Shown here: in pieces, positions 32,168 through 40,809 of the stretch
Layout of the letters: each line of letters opens with the position of its first letter
How positions within the stretch are numbered: position 1 is the stretch's first letter
NCBI RefSeq assembly: GCF_051304405.1
Contig: NZ_JBPPGG010000007.1
Span: 43,835 to 107,834, forward strand
DNA: 64,000 nucleotides
Source: Pedomonas sp051304405
GTDB lineage: Bacteria > Pseudomonadota > Alphaproteobacteria > Sphingomonadales > Sphingomonadaceae
Direction of reading: 5' to 3'
Position numbers and translations under genes: made by a program
The notes under the pieces: model-generated
Told to the model about the DNA's origin: nothing
What the model saw: only the letters and a program-made list of their open reading frames with translations
Database searches by the model: none

Positions 32168-35101
32168 TTAGAAGCGGGCGCGGGCACCCACGAAGAACCG
32201 CCGTCCGAGCACGTCGTAGAGCGACGGGTCGGTGTTGGCGTCGCCAGCCAGGGCCGTACCCATGATCGGCGGCTTGTTGTTGAACAGGTTGTCGATGCCG
32301 CCGAACAGCTGCAGGCCCTTGGTGATGTCGACCGCCGCGGAGGTGTCGAAGTACCACTGGTCCGCGGTCTTGGTGACCGGCGACCGGGCATCCTTGTGCA
32401 GCTTCAGGCCCGCGATCATGCGGCCCTGGAGGCGCCAGGTGACCGGGCCCGAGTTGTAGGTGGCGCCCAGCAGCAGCTTGAAGTCGGGAATGGCGAACAC
32501 GCCGACGCCGGTGCAGCCGCCGCCCATGGTGCCCGCGCAGTCCAGCGGCTCCTGGCCGGCCAGGATCTGGGTGGACCGCTCGAACAGCCAGCTGCCGACA
32601 GCGGAGAGCGACAGGGTCGCGCCGTCGCCGCCGATCGACACCGCATCCGGCAGGTCGAAGCGATAGTCGGCCTGAACGTCCAGACCCTCCACCTTGAGCT
32701 TGCCGATGTTCTTCAGGCTGGTCGACACGTAGTCGAGCTGGCCGCTCGGCAGACGGACGATGGCACGGCAGGTCTCGGAGTTCTGGTCGAGCGTGCGGAA
32801 GCAGTCGCCCAGCGTCTGGTTGCCGTTGATGCTGGTGATCGCGTCGTCAACCTTCACCGAGAAGTAGTCGATGGTGAAGTTGAAGCGCGGCAGCATCGGC
32901 GGCGAGATCACGGCGCCGATCGTGAAGGTCTTGGACTTTTCTTCCTTCAGGTTCGGGTTGCCGCCGCTCTCGACCGTGTAGCCCAGGGTCGCCTGGGTGA
33001 AGTTGTCGATTTCGGAGGCCGGCACGCCCTGGGCAACGCAGAGCTGCTTCTGCGCGGCGCTCGGGCTCTGGGAGCGGTCGCACGGGTCGGTGCCCGAGGC
33101 GAAGCCGCGGCTGATGGTCGAGTACAGCTCGTTGAGCGTCGGCGCGCGGATCGCGCTGTTGTAGGCCGAGCGCACGCGGATCCATTCAACCGGCGCATAT
33201 TCGCCGCCCACCTTCCAGGTGAACACGCTGCCGATCGAGGAGTAGTCGCCGTAGCGGGCGGCCGCCTCGATGGCCAGGGTGTCGGCGAAGGGCAGCGAAT
33301 CCAGCAGCGGGATGCGGATTTCGCCGAACACTTCCTTCAGGTCGTAACTGCCGCCCATCGGCTTCTGGGAGACCGGGCCATACTCGTTGCCCAGGTCGAG
33401 CGCGCTCGGACGGAAGTTGTACTTGTCCTTGCGGTACTCGACACCGAACGCCATGGCGACCGGACCGGCCGGCAACTCGAACGGCGCGCCGCTGATGGAG
33501 GCGCCGGCCACCTGCCGCTCGAACAGATCGCTGTGCGCGCGCGTCGGGGTCAGGAAGGTGCCGGCTTCGGCGCTGATCGAGCCGAGGCCGAAAATGTTCA
33601 CCGGCACGCAGCCCAGCACCTGATTGCGGCACACGATGTTGCCGTTGTCGTCCTCGATCGCGTCGAGGCCGAGGCTCAGGCGGGTCTGCGAGATCTGGCC
33701 CTCGATGCGGGTGTTGGTGCGGTTGCGCTGGTACTGGTAGAAGGCGTCCCAGTTCCACTGGCTGCCGGCCACCTCGAAGTCGCCGCGCAGGCCGCCGGTC
33801 AGGCTGAACGAGGTACGCTCGTACTCGTAGTAGCGCTGGCCCAGCTCGTCGGCGCGACGGCCCGCGCCCACCACTTCCGCCGTGCCGTCGTTGTCCGGGT
33901 CGAAGATGTGCGCGTTGTTGACGAAGAACTGGCGCAGCGCGGGCGGAAGGGCAGCGCTGGTGGCGTAGTTCGGCAGCAGCAGGGTGGAGGACGGCGCCCC
34001 CGGCGTCAGCGGGGTGAAGCTGTCGGGTGCCTGCTGGAAGGCATTCGTCGTGTTGACGAAGAACACCTCGGCGTAGGCCTGGATGTTGTCGGTCAGGTCA
34101 TACTTGGCCAGACCGGAGATCTGCGTACGCTCCATCGGGCGCAGCAGGTAGTTGTCGGCCGCGTAGTTGTAGGCGTCCTGCGGCTGGCAGTACGGCAGAA
34201 CCGCGCCGTTCTCGCCGAAGCGGATGCCGGTGATGGCGGAGCACGCGCCCGACGGGGTCAGGTCGACACCCACCAGGCTGGCGCGCTGGGCGTCGTTCAG
34301 CGGGACGCGGGTGCCCGGAATACTGCCCGAGCCGCCCGGGACCAGCTCGTCGCCGAAGGTATCCAGCGGCACGCGCGAGAAGGAGCGGGCCGACTGCATC
34401 ACCTCGTTGCGCTTGGTGTAGGTGGCGGAAATCACCACGTTACCCCGGTCGCCGCCGAAGTTGGAGCCGAAGGTCACGTCCACCTTGTGGGACTCGCCGT
34501 CGCCCTTGAAGGTCTGGCCGTAGTTGTAGCTGGTCTCCAGGCCCTCGAAATTGTCCTTCAGCACGAAGTTGACCGCGCCGGCGATGGCGTCGGAGCCATA
34601 GACCGCCGAGGCGCCGCCGGTGATGATGTCCACGCGCTCGATGAGCGCGTCGGGAATGGAGGCGAGGTCAACCGAACCGTCGGAGTTGGCCGGGATGAAG
34701 CGGCGGCCGTTCACCAGCACCAGGGTGCGGGTGGCGCCGAGGCCGCGCAGGTTGGCGGTGAGAACGCCCGAGCCACCGCCGTTGTTGACGTTCGAGGTGT
34801 TACCGGCAGCCAGCTGCGGGAATTCATTCAACGTGTTTTCGACGGTAACGCTGCCTGAAAGCGCGATGGCTTCCGCACCCACTACGGTGAGCGGGCTCGG
34901 CGCAGCCAGGTCGGTACGGACGAGGCGCGAACCGGTGACAATGATGGTTTCCACCTCATTGGCGGCCGGCGCTGCGTCCTGCGCCCATGCGGAGGCCGAA
35001 GCCAGCATGGCCGCGCCGCAGAGCAGCGTTGACGACATGAGGCTTGTTCGGTGCAAAGCGGATCGCCGCTGCTTGTGCGTCATCTTCTGAACCCTATGCA
35101 T
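32168..35101 (-). CDS. TonB-dependent receptor, large peptide/glycan type
   Basis: Outer-membrane receptor of 977 residues, full length. Signal peptide: a basic stretch, then MSSTLLCGAAMLASASAWAQ. The TonB box region is EVETIIVTGSRL, the plug has NLRGLG, VLVNGRRFIP and GGASAVYGSDAIAGAVNF, and the barrel ends in VGARARF with terminal Phe. This is the Xanthomonas/sphingomonad-type large receptor used for peptides and oligosaccharides. The ATG at 35101 is chosen because GTAGGGAGACACCA precedes it; an ATG 6 codons later is also open. A GTATACAAAATAC operator lies about 180 bases upstream. It is followed by the exported amidohydrolase and preceded by the GH127 gene, all on one strand. Confidence 0.94.
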   Translation of the reverse strand: MHRVQKMTHKQRRSALHRTSLMSSTLLCGAAMLASASAWAQDAAPAANEVETIIVTGSRLVRTDLAAPSPLTVVGAEAIALSGSVTVENTLNEFPQLAAGNTSNVNNGGGSGVLTANLRGLGATRTLVLVNGRRFIPANSDGSVDLASIPDALIERVDIITGGASAVYGSDAIAGAVNFVLKDNFEGLETSYNYGQTFKGDGESHKVDVTFGSNFGGDRGNVVISATYTKRNEVMQSARSFSRVPLDTFGDELVPGGSGSIPGTRVPLNDAQRASLVGVDLTPSGACSAITGIRFGENGAVLPYCQPQDAYNYAADNYLLRPMERTQISGLAKYDLTDNIQAYAEVFFVNTTNAFQQAPDSFTPLTPGAPSSTLLLPNYATSAALPPALRQFFVNNAHIFDPDNDGTAEVVGAGRRADELGQRYYEYERTSFSLTGGLRGDFEVAGSQWNWDAFYQYQRNRTNTRIEGQISQTRLSLGLDAIEDDNGNIVCRNQVLGCVPVNIFGLGSISAEAGTFLTPTRAHSDLFERQVAGASISGAPFELPAGPVAMAFGVEYRKDKYNFRPSALDLGNEYGPVSQKPMGGSYDLKEVFGEIRIPLLDSLPFADTLAIEAAARYGDYSSIGSVFTWKVGGEYAPVEWIRVRSAYNSAIRAPTLNELYSTISRGFASGTDPCDRSQSPSAAQKQLCVAQGVPASEIDNFTQATLGYTVESGGNPNLKEEKSKTFTIGAVISPPMLPRFNFTIDYFSVKVDDAITSINGNQTLGDCFRTLDQNSETCRAIVRLPSGQLDYVSTSLKNIGKLKVEGLDVQADYRFDLPDAVSIGGDGATLSLSAVGSWLFERSTQILAGQEPLDCAGTMGGGCTGVGVFAIPDFKLLLGATYNSGPVTWRLQGRMIAGLKLHKDARSPVTKTADQWYFDTSAAVDITKGLQLFGGIDNLFNNKPPIMGTALAGDANTDPSLYDVLGRRFFVGARARF

Positions 35102-35276
35102 TGGTGTCTCCCTACACACGCAACTCATACAGTCCCGGTCTGGCGCAGATGCCCTTTTCCCGAGAGCCCCCATAGGTCGGCGGATTGTTGCGCCGCGATT
35201 GCTTCGCGGTCGTTCTCATTCACGGCGTGGCCGTCCGACTCCCCTAGTCCGGATATCTCCGTCGCCTATGAATAAC

Positions 35277-35289
35277 GTATACAAAATAC
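35277..35289 (-). promoter_or_regulatory. GTATACNNNATAC operator of the TonB receptor gene
   Basis: GTATACAAAATAC, identical to the site at 38009-38021. On the minus strand TTGACT (35310-35315) lies about 20 bases upstream, so the site covers the place of the -10, as expected for repression. Confidence 0.6.
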
Positions 35290-35505
35290 CGTATTGCAGG
35301 TGATTTAAGAGTCAAGGATGTCCCAAGGCTGCGCAGCGGCTCGTTTCTATAGTGTGTCTAATTTGCGACACATCAGTTACGAACCGGGGCGCCAAGGTCT
35401 CGTGCGGGAAGGCGGAGAAAAACGCCGCGTGACGGGGAGTCGAAACGGGCGGATTTAGTGCGGACTTTTTGAGTGGTCCGCAGATTTACAGGATTTTTAT
35501 AAAGG

Positions 35506-35531
35506 AAAGGCGGGCCGTGGGGCCCGCCTTT
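35506..35531 (-). terminator. Terminator of the GH127 gene
   Basis: Perfect 11-base stem AAAGGCGGGCC / GGCCCGCCTTT with a GTGG loop, followed on the minus strand by a T-rich stretch. It lies 29 bases past the GH127 stop. Confidence 0.88.
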
Positions 35532-35559
35532 TGTCTGAGTAATATATTTATTGTCTGAG

Positions 35560-37920
35560 TTATTTTGCTTCGAGCATCCGCATGCCGTAGATCGGTCCGC
35601 CGCGGTTGAGGCCTGCCTCCGGCTCGTAGCGGACCACCACCTCGGACTTGCCGCGGGTCAGCTCTTCGGGAATCGGGTAGTCCACGGTGAAGAACTCGCC
35701 CGGCTTGTCGCCGTTCAGCTTCTGGGTGGCGATGCGCTGGCCGTCCACCAGGATGTGGAAGTGCTTGTTGCGCTCCTCGCCCCAGTAGGTGGCCTGCAAC
35801 ACCATCTTGCCCGGCCGCACCTTCATGCGGAACTGCACGTAGCCTTCCGCGCGCACGTCGCGCCCGTGGCGGCCGCGATAGGTGCCGGGATAGCTGTTCT
35901 TCGCCTCCAGCTGGTGGTCGCGTTCCGGCTGCATTTCGCCCAGGTGCATGATGTCCACCGACCGCGCCTCCAGATCGCGCTGGCGCGCCTGCTCGGCGGC
36001 GAAGGCCACCTGCTCCTTCTCCCATTCGGCTTCGGAGAAGTGGCGGAAGTAGACAGCGGTGCGCCGCTCCCACTGGCTGTAGAACGGGCGGAACTCCATG
36101 TCCTGCGGGCGGCCGATGCCCTGGGAGCGGAAGTGCTTCTGCTCCACGGAGACGGGGACAAAACCGGCCAGCAGGTTGTCCGAAACCAGCGCCGGGGCCG
36201 GGCCGTTGAAGGGCTCCTGCGGCGAGCCCATGTCGGCGGCCAGCACGACCGGGCCGTGCAGCAGCGCGATGACGTTCGGGTCATCGACCGTCGATTCCGT
36301 CCGCAGCGTCATGGGCAGGCGGAGGGTGATGCGGTCGCCCTTCTGCCACTTGCGGCGCAGCACCACATAGCCGTCCCGGGCGGTGAAGGGCTGGTCGGCG
36401 CCGTTCACGGCGACCTTCGCGCCCTCGCACCAGCCGGGGATGCGCAGGGCAATGCCGAAGCTGCCCGGTTTCTTGAGATCGGCCAGCGTCAGGGTGACGT
36501 CTTCGCCATGGGGATAGCGGGTGTCGAGGCGGACAGTCGCCCCGCGTTCCTGCCACTGCGCCTCAGAGGGGATGTACAGGTTGACGATCAGCGTGTCGCC
36601 GCCCTGCCAGTAGATGCTCTCGCCGTGCTTGGAGTGGGTCTCGATGCCCGTGCCGACGCAGCACCAGAAATGGTCGAAGTCGCTGGAGAAGCTGCGGTGC
36701 GTGCCCGACATCAGCGGCACCATGTAGGCAAAGCCGCCGGTCTTCGGGTTCTGGTGCGCGAGCATGTGGTTGATGTGCGCCCGCTCGTAATAGTCGAACA
36801 GGTGCGCGCTCGGGCTCCAGCTGTACAGATGCCGGGTGAGCTTGAGCATGTTGTAGGTGTTGCAGCTCTCGCAGGTCTGCTCGGTGATGTGCTTGGAGAC
36901 CGTGCGCGGCGCGGGGAAATATTCGCGGTCGGCGTTGCCGCCGATCACATAGGAATATTCATTGACGACCGTATCCCAGAAGAACTCGGCCGCCACCCGG
37001 TCCTTCGGCGTGCCCGTCAGCTCATGGATGCGGGCGAGGCCGATGATCTTCGGGATCTGGGTGTTGGCGTGGATCCACGGCAGCGAGTTCTGGCGGTTGC
37101 GCAGCGGCTCGATCACCTTCTTGTGGTCGATGCGCTGGGCAAGGCGCATCCAGCGCGGATCGCGGGTGCGGGCATAAAGCTCGGCGAAGCTCTCGTTGAT
37201 GCCGCCGAACTCGCAGTCCAGCACCTGCTGCACCTGCTCGTCGTTGAGCGCGGCGAAGACCTTGTCGATGTAGCTGGCCAGCTTGAGGGCGACGGGCAGG
37301 GCCTGGGTGTCGCCGCACCAGGTCTGCGCGTCGAACAGGCCGGCGAACAACTTGTGCCAGTTGTAGAAGGGCACCCAGCAGCCGTTGAGGTCGAAACCGG
37401 CCGAGCGGATGTCGCCCGCCATGATCTCCGAGAAGATGACCTTGCCGTCCTCGACGATGTCGCCGCGCTTGCGGGTGAAGCCCGCCACGTAGCCGTCGCC
37501 ATGGGCCGCCTGCACTTCGGCCAGCTCACGCACGATGTAATGCACGCGGCGCTTGCATTCCTCGTCGCCGGTCTGGGCGTACATCAGAGAAAGGGCGGTC
37601 AGGTAGTGGCCGAGGGTGTGGCCGGCGATGGTGTCGCTCTCCCATCCGCCGTAGACCTCCCCCTTGGGCTGGAGCCCGGCGCTGACGCGGAAGTTGTGGA
37701 GCAGCCGGTCCGGGTCCAGGCGGTGCAGATAGGCGCGATTCGCCTCGACCGCCTCGAGGAACGGCGAGGGCAGCAGCCGCACGGAGGACAGCGGCAGCGC
37801 CGTGGCCCGATCCGGCAGCCCGGCGGCGCGCGTGGCGGCCCAGACGCTCGTCGGCATCAGTGCGGCGAAGGCGGCCCCGGCCAGCAGCGTGCGGCGGTTG
37901 ATGGAAATCTGGTCGATCAT
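35560..37920 (-). CDS. Exported GH127 beta-L-arabinofuranosidase
   Basis: Glycoside hydrolase of 786 residues (GH127, formerly DUF1680). The N-terminus INRRTLLAGAAFAALMP is a twin-arginine-type signal, so the folded enzyme is exported. The (alpha/alpha)6 barrel carries the zinc-cysteine site typical of the family: Glu351 and Cys353 in ESCNTYNMLK, and Cys420-Cys421 in WCCVGTG, the first being the expected nucleophile. A beta-sandwich and an extra C-terminal domain (about 640-780) follow. The founding enzyme removes L-arabinose from hydroxyproline-linked arabino-oligosaccharides of plant extensin, which fits the hydroxyproline genes nearby. An operator lies about 95 bases upstream. Confidence 0.93.
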   Translation of the reverse strand: MIDQISINRRTLLAGAAFAALMPTSVWAATRAAGLPDRATALPLSSVRLLPSPFLEAVEANRAYLHRLDPDRLLHNFRVSAGLQPKGEVYGGWESDTIAGHTLGHYLTALSLMYAQTGDEECKRRVHYIVRELAEVQAAHGDGYVAGFTRKRGDIVEDGKVIFSEIMAGDIRSAGFDLNGCWVPFYNWHKLFAGLFDAQTWCGDTQALPVALKLASYIDKVFAALNDEQVQQVLDCEFGGINESFAELYARTRDPRWMRLAQRIDHKKVIEPLRNRQNSLPWIHANTQIPKIIGLARIHELTGTPKDRVAAEFFWDTVVNEYSYVIGGNADREYFPAPRTVSKHITEQTCESCNTYNMLKLTRHLYSWSPSAHLFDYYERAHINHMLAHQNPKTGGFAYMVPLMSGTHRSFSSDFDHFWCCVGTGIETHSKHGESIYWQGGDTLIVNLYIPSEAQWQERGATVRLDTRYPHGEDVTLTLADLKKPGSFGIALRIPGWCEGAKVAVNGADQPFTARDGYVVLRRKWQKGDRITLRLPMTLRTESTVDDPNVIALLHGPVVLAADMGSPQEPFNGPAPALVSDNLLAGFVPVSVEQKHFRSQGIGRPQDMEFRPFYSQWERRTAVYFRHFSEAEWEKEQVAFAAEQARQRDLEARSVDIMHLGEMQPERDHQLEAKNSYPGTYRGRHGRDVRAEGYVQFRMKVRPGKMVLQATYWGEERNKHFHILVDGQRIATQKLNGDKPGEFFTVDYPIPEELTRGKSEVVVRYEPEAGLNRGGPIYGMRMLEAK

Positions 37921-38008
37921 TTCTGGTCTACTCCCCCTCGGGTCGTGAAGGCCATGTCTGCTTTACGGCCGTCGCACACCGGCGCAGCCATTCTCGTATG
38001 TGCAAATC

Positions 38009-38021
38009 GTATACAAAATAC
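38009..38021 (-). promoter_or_regulatory. GTATACNNNATAC operator of the GH127 gene
   Basis: GTATACAAAATAC, the same 13-mer as in front of the TonB receptor (a 14-base identity with the preceding C). Read on the minus strand, TTGGAT stands about 17 bases before TGTATA, so the site overlaps a possible -10. Confidence 0.6.
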
Positions 38022-38159
38022 TCTGCGCGGCAATCCAAATCTGCCACGCCGGGCTTCCGGCCGGTGCACTTTCGGGTTTAAGGTCGGGGCACGGCCCGAC
38101 CACGCGCCAGACGGCAGGCGAAAATTCCAGATCCGGGCGCGTTCGGTGCATCTGCGGGA

Positions 38160-38200
38160 TTGACAGCCGGGCCGTTTCCGTATCGTATTCGGTATACGAT
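38160..38200 (+). promoter_or_regulatory. Promoter and operator of the DUF885 peptidase gene
   Basis: TTGACA at 38160-38165 is followed about 17-19 bases later by the operator GTATTCGGTATAC (38185-38197), the reverse complement of GTATACCGAATAC. It is the centre of a longer perfect palindrome, ATCGTAT-TCGGT-ATACGAT (38182-38200), that occupies the -10 position. Confidence 0.65.
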
Positions 38201-38262
38201 GCCTCGCTACCGGGAGGCGGGGGCTAGAAGATTCCAGGGGGTCCCGGACAGGAGATTTTCGC

Positions 38263-40035
38263 ATGCGAAACGCTTCCCTTATGTTCCGCGTACTGCTTGC
38301 CTCGGCAGCAATCGGTGCACTGCCCGCCGTGGCGGTCACCGCGACCACGGCGACGGCGGCAGAGGCCCCGGCGGCGAACAGCGCTGACGCACGCCTGCGG
38401 AGCATTTACGAAGCCGAATGGAAGTGGCGCCAAGCCGAATTCGGCCGTGGTGAGGAAGGCGGCGCTCATCTGCCGCGCGTTGACGCTGCGACCCAGCAGA
38501 AGCGTCTCGCCTACTGGGAGAATGTGCTGAAGCAGCTGGAGGCCATCCCCGTCGACCAGCTCTCTCCCGAGGAGCGGATCAACTACGACGTGTTCTACAC
38601 CATGGTGTGGAACGACGCGGTTGACCTGCGCTACAAGGCCTACGAAGCGCCGTTCAATGCGGACACCTTCTTCTGGACCGGCCTGAAGCCGTGGGGCGTC
38701 CTGCGCACGCGGCAGGACTACCAGGACTACATCAGCCGTCTGCGCGAGGTGCCGCGCTACTTCGACGAACACATGACCAACATGCGGGCCGGCATCAAGC
38801 GCGGCTTCACGGTGCCACGCGTGTCCATCGAGGGCCGCGACAAGACCATGGAGCCGTACCTGCGGGCCGGTGAGGACAACCCCCTGTTCGAGCCGTTCGA
38901 GCGGATGCCGGACAACATTCCCGAGGCCGAGCGCGAGAAGCTGAAGGCCGAGGCGCTGAAGGTGATCCGCGAGGTGGTGGCGCCGGCCTACAAGAAGCTG
39001 CACACCATGTTCGTCACGGAGTACATGCCCAAGGCCCGCACCACCATTGCGGCCAAGGATCTGCCGAACGGCGACGCCTACTACCAGGACATGGTCCGCA
39101 AGTTCACCACACTGAACATCACGGCCAAGGAAATCCACGAGATCGGCCTCAAGGAGGTGGAGCGCATCACCGCCGCCATGGAGGAAACCAAGAAGAAGGC
39201 GGGCTTCAACGGCACGCTGGCCGAATTCAAGCAGTTCCTCCGCACCGATCCGCAGTTCTACGCCAAGACGCCGAAGGAGCTGCTGTCGCTCTCGGCGTAC
39301 GTGTCGAAGAAAGCCGACGCGGCGCTCAAGACGACCATCGCCACCCTGCCGCGCTATCGCCACGGCATCATTCCGGTTCCCGAGGCGCTGGCCCCCATCT
39401 ACACCGGCGGGCGCGGCGGTCTCGAGAACTGCATGATGAACACCTACAACCTGCCGGCGCGGTCGCTGTTCAACATTCCGGCGCTGACGCTCCACGAGTG
39501 CACGCCGGGCCACAGCTTCCAGGCGGCGCTGGCGCTGGAAGCGCCGGAGCGGCCGGACTTCCGCAAGAACATCTACTTCTCCGGCTATGGCGAGGGCTGG
39601 GGTCTCTACACTGAATACCTCGGCTATGAGATGGGCATCTACGAGACGCCCTACGAGGAGTTCGGCCAGCTGTCCTACGAGATGTGGCGCGCGACCCGCC
39701 TGGTGGTGGACACCGGCATCCACCAGTTCGGCTGGACCCGCCAGCAGGCGATCGATTACCTGATGGAGAAGACCGCGCTCACCGAGCACGAGGTCATCAA
39801 CGAAATCGACCGCTACATCGCCTGGCCGGGTCAGGCTGTCGCCTACAAGCTGGGTGAGCTGACCATCCGCCGCCTGCGCAAGGAAGCGGAAGCCGCGCTC
39901 GGCGAGAACTTCGACAAGCGCTACTTCCATGATGTGATCCTCCAGCTGGGCGCGGTGCCGCTCTCGACGCTGGAAGACCAGATCAAGAAGTTCATCGCCA
40001 ACGGCGGCCGCGCGCCGGGTCAGCCGAATTCCTGA
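38263..40035 (+). CDS. Exported DUF885 family metallopeptidase
   Basis: Protein of 590 residues with a signal peptide (about 1-32, ending ATAAEA). The zinc motif HECTPGH (His411, Glu412, His417) and a downstream EGWGLYTE glutamate agree with the DUF885 family, which is related to carboxypeptidase-like zinc peptidases. The GRGGLENCMMNTYN and GELTIRRLRKEAE segments are also typical. It would hydrolyse peptides in the periplasm. AGGAGA precedes the ATG. It is divergent from GH127 and has its own copy of the shared operator, so it belongs to the same regulon. Peptide specificity is unknown. Confidence 0.9.
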   Translation: MRNASLMFRVLLASAAIGALPAVAVTATTATAAEAPAANSADARLRSIYEAEWKWRQAEFGRGEEGGAHLPRVDAATQQKRLAYWENVLKQLEAIPVDQLSPEERINYDVFYTMVWNDAVDLRYKAYEAPFNADTFFWTGLKPWGVLRTRQDYQDYISRLREVPRYFDEHMTNMRAGIKRGFTVPRVSIEGRDKTMEPYLRAGEDNPLFEPFERMPDNIPEAEREKLKAEALKVIREVVAPAYKKLHTMFVTEYMPKARTTIAAKDLPNGDAYYQDMVRKFTTLNITAKEIHEIGLKEVERITAAMEETKKKAGFNGTLAEFKQFLRTDPQFYAKTPKELLSLSAYVSKKADAALKTTIATLPRYRHGIIPVPEALAPIYTGGRGGLENCMMNTYNLPARSLFNIPALTLHECTPGHSFQAALALEAPERPDFRKNIYFSGYGEGWGLYTEYLGYEMGIYETPYEEFGQLSYEMWRATRLVVDTGIHQFGWTRQQAIDYLMEKTALTEHEVINEIDRYIAWPGQAVAYKLGELTIRRLRKEAEAALGENFDKRYFHDVILQLGAVPLSTLEDQIKKFIANGGRAPGQPNS

Positions 40036-40048
40036 GGTCGGGGCCCGG

Positions 40049-40534
40049 ATGCGCGCCTTCTGCCTCGCTGCCGCCCTTCTGACGCTGGGCCTCGCTCCCG
40101 CCGCCACGGCGGGGGCGGAGCCGGCCGCCTGCACCCTCTGCGGGGTGGATGTGGCGGCGGAGGAGGCCGCGATCCGCAAGGTGATCGCGGACATGGAGGC
40201 GGCGTGGAACCGGGGCGACTTCCGGGGGTACATGGCGGGCTTTGCCAACCCGGATGTGATTTTCGTCTCGCGCGGCCAGTTCCAGAAGGACTGGCAGGGC
40301 ACGCTCGATCATTACATCCGGGATTACGGCGCGTCCGCCGAGACCCGCGGCGAACTGCACTTCTATGACATCCGTATCGAGATGCTGGCGCCCGATGCGG
40401 CTCAGCTCATCAGCCGGTTCCGTCTCAGCCGTCCGCAAAAGACGCTGGATGGCATCAACACCCGGCTGATGCGCAAGCGGGACGGCAAATGGGTCATCGC
40501 GCTCAACCACGTCTCGGCGACGGAATCGCCTTAA
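40049..40534 (+). CDS. Exported NTF2-like (DUF4440/SnoaL-like) protein
   Basis: Protein of 161 residues with a signal peptide (MRAFCLAAALLTLGLAPAA...) and then an NTF2-like fold: IRKVIADMEAAWNRGDFRGYMAGF, VIFVSRG, YDIRIEMLAPDAAQLISRF, RLMRKRDGKWVIALNHVS. Such proteins are often small periplasmic binding or enzyme-like domains; no reaction can be given. It follows the DUF885 gene by 13 bases and is closed by a terminator, hence the same transcript. Confidence 0.85.
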   Translation: MRAFCLAAALLTLGLAPAATAGAEPAACTLCGVDVAAEEAAIRKVIADMEAAWNRGDFRGYMAGFANPDVIFVSRGQFQKDWQGTLDHYIRDYGASAETRGELHFYDIRIEMLAPDAAQLISRFRLSRPQKTLDGINTRLMRKRDGKWVIALNHVSATESP

Positions 40535-40625
40535 CGGTGGCCGCCCCGAAAGTCCGAATGTCAATGAGGACGGGGACGGTGGCCCAATAACAAAAACCTT
40601 AGCTTCCCCAAACGCAGTCAAACTG

Positions 40626-40667
40626 ATGGCCGTGCCTCTCCCCTCCAGGCACGGCCATTTCCTTTTT
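40626..40667 (+). terminator. Terminator after the DUF885/NTF2-like operon
   Basis: Perfect 12-base stem ATGGCCGTGCCT / AGGCACGGCCAT with a 9-base loop, followed by TTTCCTTTTT. Confidence 0.92.
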
Positions 40668-40723
40668 CGGAAGGCGCGTTGCCGGTCTGGCGTGTGTGCC
40701 GCGTCGTTTTGCGGGGGCTTCCC

Positions 40724-40769
40724 AAAAAAGACGCGCGGCGGTCCCGAGGGGGGGGAGGACCGCCGCGCG
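40724..40769 (-). terminator. Terminator of the MetX-like hydrolase gene
   Basis: Perfect 13-base stem CGCGCGGCGGTCC / GGACCGCCGCGCG around a G-rich 12-base loop, with six A residues on its left that read as a T run on the minus strand. Confidence 0.9.
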
Positions 40770-40809
40770 ACGACCGGCCATCACTGGCGCGGTTTGGGGG
40801 GAGACCGAT

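Larger units (their letters stand above)
35102..35559. other. Intergenic promoter region between GH127 and the TonB receptor
   Basis: About 460 bases, AT-rich around 35265-35310 and 35440-35560. It holds the GTATACAAAATAC operator with a TTGAC box 20 bases beyond it (read leftward), the GH127 terminator, and a direct repeat of TTGTCTGAGT at about 35532 and 35552. The long leader (over 170 bases) before the receptor ATG has no other named element. Confidence 0.7.
37921..38262. other. Divergent promoter region with two operator copies
   Basis: About 340 bases between GH127 (leftward) and the DUF885 peptidase (rightward). It contains one GTATACNNNATAC site close to each gene. The middle (38040-38160) shows no further element. 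Confidence 0.75.

Noticed and set aside
31949..34858. A 969-codon plus-strand open frame
   Set aside because: Antisense to the clear TonB receptor and amidohydrolase genes.
35551..38163. An 870-codon plus-strand open frame
   Set aside because: Antisense to GH127, whose motifs and signal are unmistakable.
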